Shown here piece after piece: positions 1 through 10,005 of a stretch of 64,000 nucleotides of DNA (positions within the stretch are counted from its first letter, which is position 1; each line of letters begins with the position of its first letter). The notes under the pieces are model-generated. The model was not told where the DNA came from and ran no database searches. It was given only the letters and a program-made list of their open reading frames with translations. Origin of the DNA: Plantago ovata (lineage: Eukaryota; Streptophyta; Magnoliopsida; Lamiales; Plantaginaceae); assembly GCA_028274465.1 (NCBI GenBank), contig CM051456.1, forward strand, positions 77,672,753 through 77,736,752, in the 5' to 3' direction. The position numbers were made by a program, and so were the translations under genes.

Positions 1-1131
1 TTCCAACAACTTCCGAGGTTCTATGGCTTATCAAGGGAAGATGTGATGGGGTACTTGCATGATATCGATGATTTCGTCAACCAACTCCCACAACCCGGAG
101 CTGACATAACAACGGATGAGTTGAGGATGAAGGTTTTTGCTATGGGACTTGGCGACAGAGCCAAGTCATGGCTGAGCTCTCTTCCAGCAGGCTCGCTGGA
201 CACTTGGGAAAAGGTTTTTTCAGCTTTCATGGAGAAATACTTCCCACACACTCTGACTACCGCGCTTAAGGTGCAGATCACTGGATTCAAGCAGGACTAT
301 GATGAGACCATCTACACCACGTTCGAGAGGTTCCAAGATCTCACGAACAAGTGCCCTCACCACGGTTTTGAACTTTCCGACCTAGTCCAACACTTCTACA
401 ATGGACTAACCTTCGAGAACCAACAAGTGGTGGATTTCCAATGCCGAGGCAATATTTTGGAGGAAACCGCAGAAGCCGTCTGGGCAGTTTTCAAAAGGCT
501 TGCTAAGGGTTCGCAGTTCAAGGACCCAAGAGCAATGGTTAGGAGACGTGGACATGAAGCTCCACCGACTCAAGAAGCCCCTATGTACAGGGGGAATGGG
601 GATCAATTCGAGTGCTTTACCAACGAATTGAAGCAAGTCCTCAAGAGCACCACCGGAACAACTGTTTCGAACGAAGTATGCCGAATATGCAAGAACTATG
701 GGCATGGGGCTCATATGTGTAGATCGGAGCTGGCATACGATGATGGCAACTGGGCTCGAGGAAGTGAAGAGGAAGCCTTTGCTACGGAGTTTGGCACTCA
801 AGAAGTTAGCTACGGACAAGACGGTAGGAATCCTCGAGGTGGATTTTGGAGAAGAGGATACCGCAACAATCAAGGATATGAACCGGCTAACCAAACTTAT
901 GGACCTAACCAAGACCGTAGTAGGATGAACTATGGTAATGATCACTGCGAAAGCCCCGCTCCGAAAGAGCCACCGAAGTCGAAGACGGCTCTACTGATGG
1001 AGAACTTGCAGAAGATGGTTGATCACACACAAAGTTTTCTCAAACGTTATGAAGAAGATTCTGAGAAGACTAGGGCAAGGCTCGATAAGTTGGAAGAGAG
1101 CACTAGGCTTGCCCATCAAAAGTTGCAATAG
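1..1131 (+). CDS. gag: Athila-type Gag, 5'-truncated by window edge (element A1)
   Basis: Structural Gag of a Ty3/gypsy element, which would package element RNA into cytoplasmic particles. The frame is open from base 1, so the first in-frame start (43) is not the true start; the A6 copy begins its Gag about 280 nt further upstream. Seen: the retrotransposon-gag core with motifs such as SWLSSLPAGSLDTW, KCPHHGF and QHFYNGL, close to what I know of Athila Gag, then one CCHC zinc knuckle (CRICKNYGHGAHMC, 679-720), a Gly/Asn/Arg-rich stretch and a charged helix at the end. The frame ends in TAG at 1129-1131, but the A6 copy has GAG at that position and the protease follows in the same frame. The stop is therefore best read as a nonsense change (or, less likely, a readthrough stop) in a Gag-protease fusion. 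Confidence 0.9.
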   Translation, partial: FQQLPRFYGLSREDVMGYLHDIDDFVNQLPQPGADITTDELRMKVFAMGLGDRAKSWLSSLPAGSLDTWEKVFSAFMEKYFPHTLTTALKVQITGFKQDYDETIYTTFERFQDLTNKCPHHGFELSDLVQHFYNGLTFENQQVVDFQCRGNILEETAEAVWAVFKRLAKGSQFKDPRAMVRRRGHEAPPTQEAPMYRGNGDQFECFTNELKQVLKSTTGTTVSNEVCRICKNYGHGAHMCRSELAYDDGNWARGSEEEAFATEFGTQEVSYGQDGRNPRGGFWRRGYRNNQGYEPANQTYGPNQDRSRMNYGNDHCESPAPKEPPKSKTALLMENLQKMVDHTQSFLKRYEEDSEKTRARLDKLEESTRLAHQKLQ

Positions 1132-1881
1132 TTGATCGACCGAGGAGCAAGTAGGGAGCAAGGCAAACTGCCTAGCAACACTGAGAAGTCATTGTCCATT
1201 AACTTAGTGGGTGATCTACCTGTTCAAATCACCATCAAGAAGGTTGCTAAGTGCGAGAGTTGCAAGAGGGAACTTCCCCCACAGGCCGAAGAAGAAGAAA
1301 AGGACCTTGGTACTGACAAGAGTGAAGAGGAGCAAGAGGATCCCGAGCCACTCCCTCAAAGTTTTGATGTTAAGGTCGGGATTGGGGAGCTTGAAGATGT
1401 CCGAGCCACACTAGACACTGGATCCTACTCTAATGTGCTCCCTTTGAACGTTTTCGAAAAGAGTAACCTTGGAGAACTAACTTTGCATAAGGCTATTGTG
1501 CAACTGGCAGATGGATCCCTTGTGAAACCCGAAGGCGTTGTGAAGAATGTATTAGTCAAAATTGGTGAAGCCTCTGCCCACACCGATTTTGTAATTATGC
1601 CAGCATCAGCACCAGGAACGGGGGATGTCATACTCTTAGGACGAACATTCTTGACTAAGCTACGCTCCGTAATGGACATCTACCAAAGGACTTGCACTAT
1701 CGAAGTGGATGGCAAGCAACATGTGTTGAAAGCCATATCTGATCCATCTGATCCACCCGATACTTCTAACACTATTGATTACAGTGGTCTTAACGTCTAT
1801 GTTCACTCTTATTCACAGGATCAAAGCACGGGAAGGAGAATCATGAAGGGGAAGTCTAGTACCCTCAGAAGGAAAAGATAG
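1132..1881 (+). CDS. Athila-type aspartic protease domain (A1)
   Basis: Retroviral-type aspartic protease, which would cleave Gag polyproteins during particle maturation. Seen: the active-site triad in LDTGSY (1411-1428), a beta-strand and flap region with QLADGSL, and the second conserved block VILLGRTFL. An acidic stretch (EEEEKD, EEEQEDPEP) precedes the domain. It continues the Gag frame with no gap after the TAG at 1129. The stop TAG at 1879-1881 is followed by non-coding sequence. No reverse transcriptase, RNase H or integrase homology follows, although in complete Athila elements these come directly after protease. The same truncation point occurs in A0, A4 and A6, so it belongs to the family and is not damage in this copy alone. 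Confidence 0.88.
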   Translation: MIDRGASREQGKLPSNTEKSLSINLVGDLPVQITIKKVAKCESCKRELPPQAEEEEKDLGTDKSEEEQEDPEPLPQSFDVKVGIGELEDVRATLDTGSYSNVLPLNVFEKSNLGELTLHKAIVQLADGSLVKPEGVVKNVLVKIGEASAHTDFVIMPASAPGTGDVILLGRTFLTKLRSVMDIYQRTCTIEVDGKQHVLKAISDPSDPPDTSNTIDYSGLNVYVHSYSQDQSTGRRIMKGKSSTLRRKR

Positions 1882-1925
1882 GCGAAGACAGGAGTCGAGT
1901 CAGAGACTTTAAACAATGGCGCTAT

Positions 1926-1941
1926 CCGGGAGGCAACCCGG
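1926..1941 (+). other. Conserved hairpin 45 nt after the protease stop (A1)
   Basis: Perfect 5-bp stem CCGGG/CCCGG around the loop AGGCAA, followed by TTTTT. It also occurs at 7263-7278, 57554-57569 and 63487-63502, always at the same place after the protease stop. It resembles a bacterial terminator but the context is a plant element, so an RNA structural role is more plausible. Confidence 0.75.
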
Positions 1942-2167
1942 GGTTTTTATCGCTTTCTTTACCGCTTTATTGCATGCATTCATACTTGAACAATTTGCTT
2001 TTCATATGTGAATTTGTTCGGTTCCGTGTCGTATGTGCTTATGTTGAGTTCGAAGGCGACTTTTCGAGTGATTTTTGAGGAAAATGATTTTTCGGGGACT
2101 AAAAACTTTTTTCGGGGACTAAAAACTGCATTTTTATTTCAAAAAACGTTCGTCTCCCACCTAAAAG

Positions 2168-2262
2168 TGGGGGGCGAATCGCCCCACGACCAGAGCGCGC
2201 GAGCGCGCTCTGGTCGTGCGGGGCGGTTCGCCCCAGGTGTGGGGCGAACCGCCCCACACCTC
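2168..2262 (+). repeat. GC-rich palindrome cluster upstream of the ORF2 leader (A1)
   Basis: Contains GGGCGAATCGCCC and GGGGCGAACCGCCCC near-palindromes around a 16-bp perfect inverted repeat (2185-2200 and 2203-2218, 2-nt loop). An A/T-rich TATA-like stretch (CTTTAAAAATC) and a pyrimidine-rich leader follow. The same kind of cluster lies just 5' of the TATA box in the LTRs, so this may mark an internal promoter for ORF2. The promoter role is inferred. Confidence 0.6.
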
Positions 2263-2488
2263 CAGAACTTTAAAAATCGGGGGTTTCTTCCCCAAACCCC
2301 CATTTTCCTCCATTTTCATCTTCCAAACTCCAAAATTTCCTCCATATTCAAAATAACTTCAAATCTTCATAACTTCTTCATCTCTCCATCATTTTGTGTG
2401 TTCTTTAGCTTCATTCGAAGCCCGTTACGTGCTCTATCATTCTATCCGAACAAATTTCTTCCTAGCACATTCAATTTCCGGATTTGAG

Positions 2489-3027
2489 GTATTATCACAT
2501 GAACCCTAATTTTTACAATTTGGGGATTTTTTTGATTTATGCTTCAATTAGGCTTGTATGATGTATGGGTTGATGATTTATGTGATTAGATTCGTTATTC
2601 ATTGTCAATTACATGTTCAATTAGGCTTGGTTTGATGATTTGAGATTTTGCTAATTGGATGATATATGTCTTGTTAGGAAATTGTCTCTCTTACTTTCAT
2701 TCCTTGTTTAAACATGTGTTTATTGATATGAAATTGATCGATGTATTGGTAGAATGCATGATGGTTGAGATTGAGGATTTATGCTAGAAATTGCTTTTTA
2801 TGATATGGATTGAACCTTGTGATTCAAGGCATTTGTTGTTAGCAAGAGCATAATGTGATATGTTATTGTAGTAGGTACATTGATATGTTACGTAATGAAT
2901 TAGCTAGTCTAGGCTTTGGGATTTTGAGGAGTTGGATTTTTGAGAATTTTACTCGTTTGTTCACTCGTTTATTTACATATGCATAGATCTGTTTTGCATC
3001 GTACAAGATACTAATTGCTGTTTGTAG
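2489..3027 (+). other. Candidate 5' leader intron of ORF2 (A1)
   Basis: A 539-nt T-rich segment runs from GAG|GTATTATC to TGTTTGTAG|GAA, five bases before the ORF2 ATG. The minus-strand A4 copy has the same boundaries (57079 to 56535, 545 nt, CTGAG|GTATCTTC to TGTTTGTAG|GAA), and A6 shows the donor at the window end. Conserved GT-AG ends, length and base composition suggest a spliced leader. No transcript evidence is available. Confidence 0.5.
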
Positions 3028-3032
3028 GAATC

Positions 3033-4336
3033 ATGGCACCGAGGACAAGGAAAGCCGGCTCTAGCAAAAAGGGGAAGGGAGTGGCATCAAGCTCCCAACC
3101 ATCTCACGATTTGTACGAGTTGTCTGCCGCTGCGATAGAGGTGCGACAACGGCTAGAGGCGGAGATGGCCGACGGAGGAAGGTCGATCATCCCCGATAGG
3201 AGGATTGACATTCCTGTGTCCGCAGCGAATATAGCGGGATATAGGACGCTGTCAAGTTTGGGGTCACAAAGGAATTGGGCATGGTACAGTTCCGACAGGT
3301 TCAAAGGCTACGACGAAAGCCTCCTCCGAGATTTCTACACTGGGTACACGGATCTCGACGAGAAGAATGGGGTGTTAGTCCGAGGCCTGATTATACCTTG
3401 GAACCCAGAGTATATTTCTTCCTTCATCCATTTCGGGAACTTGGAATTCACAGAGAGCGACCACGCTTACTTGTATTCGAGGACCGCTAGGGGGATAGGG
3501 AGACACATTACCGACGTGATCTGCAACAGGGAGTACAGATATCCGGAAGTAGGGGCAGCACCTGGACGGATCAGTTATAGCGACCTTAGCATCGAAGCTA
3601 AGGTGATGATGAAATTTTGCATCTCCGACTTGATCCCGAGGAAGAATGACACATGGATTCATCCCTACTACGCCGAGCTCCTCTACTGCCTCATAGACGG
3701 ACATCAGATCGACATAGGGCGCATTATGTATGAGGAGTACGAGCGCCACTGGGAAAAGAAGAGGAAGCCTTTCATCTTCCCGAGCTTCATCACAGCCTAC
3801 TGCAAATATCATGGGTCGACGATATTGAGGAGGGGGATTGCGAGGTCGCTGCCCTTTCACCCTCGACCATTGAGGTACAACTCAACAGGTATCAGTTGAG
3901 GAACCCCACAGCAGCCGCTGCTGATGTAGGAGGGCCATTCCAGCCAAATGATTCCGATCATGAGGATGCTATGGAGACCGATGTTGGCGAAGCCCCGATT
4001 CCAGATATTCCGTTTGTCCATCATGCACCGCATGCACCAGCAGGAGCACCACAGGGGTCTGGAGGATTTGACTTCTCTGAATTCCGTACCTACCTCGACA
4101 GCCGTTTCAACAGAATTGATGCCAACAACGCGGCCATGCGATAGGACATCGACAGGCACATTGTCCAGCACAACCGCGATTGGGAGATATTCGAGGAGCA
4201 TCGCCGAGAGGATAGGCAGCACATGTGGGAGCAGCAACAACTCATCCAGCAACAGCAGGAAGCTCTACGACAGTCCAATGAGCTCATCAATGACATGTGG
4301 AGTGACTTTTATGGGGACTACCATCCCGATGATTAG
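3033..4336 (+). pseudogene. ORF2: plant transposon protein / Athila ORF1-like protein (A1), broken
   Basis: Protein of unknown function typical of Athila-type elements, similar to the Pfam families described as putative plant transposon protein and ATHILA ORF-1. ATG at 3033 is preferred over the upstream TTG at 3015. Seen in order: a basic Ser/Lys-rich N terminus, then a globular domain with LLRDFYTGY, VLVRGLIIPW, ELLYCLIDGHQIDIGRI and FIFPSFITAYC, then a low-complexity acidic linker and a Gln/Glu-rich helical tail likely to form a coiled coil. Two lesions are visible: a frame change near 3835 (the tail continues in another frame and aligns with the A4 copy) and TAG at 4142-4144 inside the tail. 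The tail frame ends at TAG 4334-4336. No membrane segment was seen that would support an envelope role. Confidence 0.75.
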
Positions 4337-4859
4337 TTCTTCCACTTGTCCACTCTCAGCCGACCGAGGCCAAACCATGATGTTAAGTATTGTTTGGCTT
4401 TGTGTCAATTAGTATCTCGTCCTTTGTTTGCATTTGCATTTGCACGTTTACTGCTTTCTTAGTTTTTAGGTTGCATTCACTTCATTCATCCTAGGATAGT
4501 CTTGCATGTTTTATATGGTGTTTATTGCCGAATTTTTTGAACTTTTATATTGGGTAAATCAACTAGCTATGCCATTAATCGTATGCTTCATCTCTATGAA
4601 TTTGTTTGAGGTCTGTCTCGCTTGGCTTGTCACATTTATGTATTGCACTTAGTTAAGCTTGGTAGTCTCGACATCACTTAGTGGTGTTTTCTCTACTGCG
4701 GTTCACGAAGGCCTTTATAATAGGATGATGCATGTTAGGGTCTTATGGTTGTTTTCCCGAGTAATTATGTACCTAAGAGGCAACAAGTCTTCACCATGCT
4801 TTGAGATTGATAAATGCCTAGGAAGCAGGTAGTGTGAGGTTGTGTGATCCTTTGTTTAT

Positions 4860-4993
4860 AACCTATTCTTCCGAATAGGTTTGGGGAGGGGGTTACACCA
4901 TCATAGACTTGTTTCTGTTTTCCATTTTCATATCGTGAGTTTATTTTTCTTTTCCGTGAATTTTGTACTCCAACCTATTCTTTCGAATAGGTT
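4860..4993 (+). repeat. Paired hairpins each followed by a PPT-like G tract (A1)
   Basis: Two 9-bp perfect stems AACCTATTC/GAATAGGTT with 4-nt loops (4860-4881, loop TTCC; 4972-4993, loop TTTC). Each runs straight into GGTTTGGGGA, the same word as the true polypurine tract beside the 3' LTR at 5771. Near-identical pairs lie in A0 (7956, 8070), A3 (44720, 44837) and A4 (53764, 53884, reverse). Confidence 0.8.
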
Positions 4994-5044
4994 TGGGGAA
5001 GTTGTGTGAGTCATTTTGTTTCTCTTTTTGTTATGCTACTGCTG

Positions 5045-5195
5045 GCTAGAAAAATCGAAAAAAAAGAAAGAAAAAATTCCAGAAAAAAAAGAGAAAAAGA
5101 AAATGAAAAAAGAATCTGGAGAAAAGAAAAGAAAAGAAGACCCCCAAAAAAGCAAAAGAAGGGTCCAAAAAAGAAAGCCAAATAGCAGTTTAGCA
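5045..5195 (+). repeat. Purine-rich low-complexity tract (A1)
   Basis: About 150 nt of almost pure A and G (AAAAAAGAAAG-type), interrupted by CC in CCCCC and TTCC. Equivalent tracts occur at 8145-8275, 44905-45050 and, as the pyrimidine strand, 53575-53715. ORFs read through it are Lys/Glu or Phe/Ser runs and are not credible genes. Confidence 0.85.
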
Positions 5196-5770
5196 AAGTG
5201 TTGAGTCTTTTCCATTTTTGTAATGTTCGTAATCGTGTTCTTTCTGTTTTTATCTTTTTTGTCTTGAGTGTCATATGTTCTAGACCACCCTCGTCCTGCC
5301 ATTCAGGAAGTGGTGAATAGCTTAAGACTTTACTTGAGAGATGGGTAGAATAGGGGAGTGTTATCTTTTATAGGGAACCCTCCTTCGTTTGATGAGAGCC
5401 AGTACTGGTTCGACCTCTTTTGAGGAAAAGTCTTAACATGGTGGAACAGCAGTAAGTCCTCAGTTTCATAGGCACGGGGCAACCATTCGTATCTTAGCAT
5501 GCATCATTACGTCGTCACTGACTAGGTCCAGGTAGAGAATGTTACGAGAGACTATCTTGTCTTGACATAAGTGTTTATGTGGATGTGTATAAGTCAATCG
5601 AGGTATTCTTCAACCTATATTCATGCTTTGATTTATATGGTTTTTGTTCATATGTTATTTGGTAGATTCAGTAGATTAGTTCATTTTATTTGGCATGAAA
5701 CTTCATTTTGAGTCTTGCATGTTTTTTGTATTAGAGTCTAGCTTAGTTGCTTGAGGACAAGCAAAGGTTC

Positions 5771-5783
5771 GGTTTGGGGAGTT
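5771..5783 (+). promoter_or_regulatory. Polypurine tract before the A1 3' LTR
   Basis: GGTTTGGGGAGTT directly abuts the LTR start TGATGAATG. It would prime plus-strand DNA synthesis. The same word precedes the LTRs at 8856 and 45656 and, in reverse, at 41178 and 52982. Confidence 0.75.
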
Positions 5784-7044
5784 TGATGAATGTGTATTTT
5801 ACACTTTCATTCGAGTCTTTTTCACCTATTTTAGCTATCCTCTATGTTAATTTAGCTATATTTTAGTACATTTTATTAGAATAGTGTCACGTTTCCCTTT
5901 AGATTTTATTTTACAGGTTTTGGTTGAAATTCGGAGATTTCCGGGCAATTATATTGAAGTCTACAAGGAATTGGTGTTCCAGAAGCCTATTTGGAGTATC
6001 TGAAGGTTTCCGGATAGGATTTGAAGTCTAGGGGCCGAATCTGGAGGTTAGAAGGCCACTAGAAGTCTGAAACCGAGTCCGAAAAGGTGAAGAAATCCAA
6101 ATCCGCGTCGAAAAACACGGAATTCCGTGAAAAAGGCGGGGGGCGAACCGCCGCACAGTGGGGCGAACCGCCCCAGAGTTAATTCGGGGCCTATATATAT
6201 TGCTCAGTTTTCTCTCCGAAAATCATATCTTTCCAAGCCTACTTTCTCACCTCTCTCTATAGTTTTAGGTAGGAACTTCCCGGGGCCTGTCCTGGGAGTT
6301 CCATAGCTTAGGGGATACTTTTTCATAGCAGATTGGAGCGCGTAGGATCGTAATCATCCGGAGATTGACAACCTTCGGTAACTTTGTATCCTACAGTTTT
6401 TATCTACTTATTTTATCTTCTTTCAATATGTTTTCTTCTATGATTTCTATTGATTGCATGCCTATTATGAGTAGCTAAACTTATCGTTGGTGGTAGTATG
6501 TGAACTCTTAGCGAGGTAAGATAATCATGCTAATGGCTATATCGCGCATTATACTCCGTGTCATTGCTTTATTTCGTTGATCAGTTGTAACCAAAATTCT
6601 CGTATGTTGTATTGATCATTATGCACACTTGGACACTTGTCGACCATCAGACCAATTATTTTCGTAGTGTTGAATAATTACGGAACACATTCGGACGTTA
6701 GTTGTTGACAAGTGAGACCCAATTATCTTCGTAGTGCTTAATACTTGCAACAGGACACTAGATTGATTCAAAGATCTATATGCAAGACCGAGGAATTTAT
6801 GCATGATTATCGACCCATTATGTTAAGAAGGACCATACTATCACCAATCTCCATTATCTGCTAGAAACCCCCTATTGCTATCTGTCTGCTATTTTGATAT
6901 TCTTAATTAGATTTGATAAAGCTAGTATAGTCCTGAGAGAACGACACTCGAGTCATTCTACTACTAGACTACGGTTTTCGTTGTAGTTGTGGATTGCCTT
7001 TGGCTAATTACAAATTTATTTGACTGAATCTGACACGTTCATCA
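5784..7044 (+). repeat. 3' LTR of A1 (Athila-like type A)
   Basis: 1,261 bp, beginning TGATGA and ending TCATCA. Contains a GC palindrome pair at about 6137-6178, then TATATATA and the conserved GCTCAG start-site context near 6190-6210. The sequence beyond 7044 is the protease of another copy (A0), so A1 is nested in A0. The left end of A1 is outside the window, so the predicted target duplication (first bases GATGG) cannot be checked here. Confidence 0.88.
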
Positions 7045-7218
7045 GATGGCAAGCGACATGTGTTGCGAGCCATATTTGATCCACCTGATCACTTCAATGC
7101 TTCTCACACTGTTAACTACTGTGGTCTTGCTGTCTATGTTCATTCTTATTCACAGGTCCGTGGGATGAGGAGAAGATCCATGAAGGGGAAGTCTAGTACC
7201 CTCAAGAAGAAGAGCTAG
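7045..7218 (+). pseudogene. Protease 3' end of A0, cut by A1
   Basis: The last 57 codons of an Athila-type protease. The frame begins abruptly at the A1 LTR boundary with GATGGCAAGCGACATG and ends at TAG 7216-7218. It matches the C-terminal part of the A1 protease and is nearly identical to the A4 copy (57615 onward). The active site would lie upstream, beyond the A1 insertion and outside the window. Confidence 0.85.
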
Positions 7219-8855
7219 GCGCAAGAAGGAGTCGAGTCAAAGACTATAAACAATGGCGCTATCCGGGAGGCAACCCGGAGTTTTTATCGCTTTTTTACGG
7301 CTTTATTGCATGCATATCATTGTGTTTTATTTTATATTTTCATATGTTTTTGGTTTCTCACGAGTTTCTTTGAGTATTATAGGTTACAGGTACAAGTTTA
7401 GCTCTCACCTTAAATCCACTTTCGACGTTCGGGACGAGCGACGAAGTTCAAGTTTGGGGGGGGGGGAATTATCGCTGGGTATTTGTATACTTGTTTTGCT
7501 TATGATTACTCGTGAAACCTTTTGTTTGCATTTGCATTTGCACGTTTACCGCTTTCTTAGTATTTAGTTGCATACACTACATTCATCCTAGGATAGTCTT
7601 ACATGTTTTATGTGGAGTTTATTGCCAAATTTTTGAACTTTTTTATTGGGTAGATTAACTAATTATGACATTAATCATATGCTTCATCTCTATGAATTTG
7701 TTTGAGGTTTTTCTCGCTTGGCTTGTCACATTTATGTATTGCACTTTGTTAAGCTTGGTAGTCTCGACATCACTTAGTGGTGTTTTCTCTACTGCGGTTC
7801 ACGAAGGCCTTTATAATAGGATGATGCATCTTAGGGTCTTATGGTTGTTTTCCCGACTAATTATGTACCTAAGAGGCAACAAGTGTTCACCATGCTTTGA
7901 GATTGCTAAATGCCTAGGAAGGAGGTAGTGTGAGATTGTGTGATCCTTTGTTTGCAACCTATTCTTCCGAATAGGTTTGGGAAGGGGTTACACTATCATT
8001 AGACTTGTTTTTCGTTTTTCAATTTTGTGTTGTGAGTTTATTTTTCCTTTCTCGTAAATATTGTACTCCAACCTATTGTTTCGAATACGTTTGGGGAAGT
8101 CGTTCGTGTGTCACTTTTGTTTCATTTTCGTTGTGCTACTGCTGCCTAAAAAAATCGAAAAAAAAGAAAAGGAAAAAAATTCCAGAAAAAAGAAAAAAAA
8201 GAAACGAAAGAAAAAAAAGAAGAGACTCCAAAAGAGCAAAGAAGGGTCCAAAAAATAGGAAGCCAAAAAGCAGTTTAGCAAAGTGTTGTGTCTTATTTTC
8301 CAATTCTTGTAATGTTCGTAATCTTTTGTCTTTTGTTTTTGAGTGTCATCTGTTCTAGACCACCCTCGTCCTGCCATTCAGGAAGTGGTGAATAGCATAA
8401 GACTTTGCTTGAGAGATGGGTAGAATAGGGAAGGGTTATCTTTTTAGGGAACCCTCCTTCGTTTGATGAGAGCCAACATTGGTTCGACCTCTTTGAGGAA
8501 AAGTCTTAACTTGGTGAACAGTAGTAAGTCCTCAGTTTCATAGGCACGGGACAACCATTCGTATTCTAACATGTTTCATTACGTCGTCACAGACCAGGTC
8601 CAGGTAGAGAATGTTACGAGAGACTATCTTGTCTTGACATAAGTGCTTATGTGAATGTGTATGAGTCAATCGAGGCATTCTTCAACCTATATTCATGTTA
8701 TGATTTGTGTGGTTTTGTTCATATGTTTTTTGATAGATTCAGTAGATTAGTTCATTTCATTTGACATGAGACTCCATTTCTTGTGTTGCATTGTTTTTTG
8801 CATTAGAGTCCAGCTTAGTTGCTTGAGGACAAGCAAAGGTTCGGTTTGGGGAGTT
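7219..8855 (+). other. Non-coding internal region of A0; ORF2 deleted
   Basis: After the protease stop the AGGCAA hairpin is present (7263-7278). The sequence then jumps, by about 7500, to the 3' non-coding block seen after ORF2 in A1, so the GC palindromes, leader intron and ORF2 are missing. A run of nine or so G residues lies at 7456-7468. The hairpin pair (about 7956 and 8070), purine tract (8145-8275) and PPT (8843-8855) are retained. This is a shorter deletion derivative. Confidence 0.75.
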
Positions 8856-10005
8856 TGATGAATGTGTATTTTACATTTTCATTTGAGTCTTTTTCACCTA
8901 TTTTAGCTATCATCTATGTTAATTTAGCTATATTTTAGTGCATTTTATTAGAATAGTGTCACATTTCCCTTTAGTTTGTATTTTACAGATTTTGGTTGAA
9001 AAACGAGGTTTTCCCGGCAATTATATTAAAGTAGACAAGGAATTGGTGTTCCATAAGCCTAATTGGAGTATCTGAAAGATTCTGGATAGGATTTGAAGTC
9101 TAGGGGTCGAGTTTGAAGGCTAAAAACCGAGTCCGAAAAGGGGAAGTAATCCAAAAACGCGTATCTGGCCGAAAAATAATCCCGGGCTAGTCGCCCGGGA
9201 CGTGGGGCCCTTCGCCCGGTGTGTGGGGCCCTTCGCCCACACCTCCCGAATACCTATATATAGTTGCTCAGTTTTCTCTGTTTTTCATACTTTTCCAAAC
9301 CTTTTCTCTCACCTTTCTCTGTAGTTTTAGGTAGGAATTTCCCAGAGCCTGTTCTTGGGGTTCTTAGCTTAGGAGATACTTTTTCTTAGCAGTTTAGAGC
9401 TTGTAAGATCGCGATTCTTCGGAGATTGACAACCTTCGGTACCATTGTATCTTACAGTTTTTCTATTTATATTTATATATCTTTCATCATGTTTTCATTC
9501 ATTCGTGGTATGATTTATGTTGATTGCATGAATACTATGAGTAGCTAAACTTCTCGTTGGTGATAATATGTGATTTCTTAGCGAAGAGTTGATAATTATG
9601 CTAATGGCTATATCGCGCATTATACTCTGAGTTATTGCTTTATTTCTTTGATCTATCTAAATCTATATCTTCGTAGTGTTGAATAATTACGGAACACAAT
9701 TGGACAATTCATTGATCAAAGATCTCCATGCAAGACCGAGGAATTTATGCATGATTATTAACCCGTTATGCTTTGAATGACCATACTATCACCAATCTCC
9801 ATTATCTGTTAAGAAAAACCTTTGCTAAGTCGTCTGCTATTTTATATTCTCAAGTTAAATTAGATAAAGCTAGTTATAGTCCTTAGAGATCGACACTCGA
9901 GATTATTCTACTGCTACACTACGGTTTTCGTTGTAGTTGTGAATTGTCTTTGGCTAAATACAAATTTATTTGATTAATTAGAATCTGACAAATTCCGGTT
10001 CATCA
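8856..10005 (+). repeat. 3' LTR of A0 (type A)
   Basis: 1,150 bp, TGATGA to TCATCA. The GC cluster at about 9179-9246 is partly decayed (CCCGGGCTAGTCGCCCGGG) and is followed by TATATATAGTTGCTCAG. The flank beyond 10005 is gag sequence, so A0 was itself inserted in another Athila-like gag. The part carrying two alternating TTCGTAGTG repeats in other LTRs is shorter here. Confidence 0.87.

Larger units (their letters stand above)
4337..5770 (+). other. Non-coding 3' internal region (A1)
   Basis: No coding sequence is supported here; apparent ORFs fall in low-complexity sequence. The block is shared, with few changes, by A0 (7500-8840), A3 (44200-45640) and A4 (reverse, 53000-54480). It holds two hairpins, a long purine tract and stretches conserved between copies. 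It is probably the 3' untranslated part of the element RNA, and its conservation is higher than that of the coding parts. Confidence 0.7.

Noticed and set aside
1926..1950. Bacterial-type intrinsic terminator (GC stem plus T run)
   Set aside because: The surrounding sequence is plant retrotransposon and a bacterial terminator would have no role. Kept as an RNA hairpin.
2008..2487. 159-residue ORF across the spacer before ORF2
   Set aside because: It translates the palindromes and leader. The frame is not kept in A4 or A6.
5011..5302. ORFs in the A/G-rich tract (Lys/Glu runs on plus, Phe/Ser runs on minus; also near 8111, 44765 and 53482)
   Set aside because: Low-complexity translation of a purine tract. 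No domain, no codon structure, and frames differ between copies.
7253..7928. Possible membrane proteins at 7253-7567 and 7665-7928
   Set aside because: Phe/Leu/Ser-rich translation of T-rich non-coding DNA; matching positions in A1, A3 and A4 are not open.
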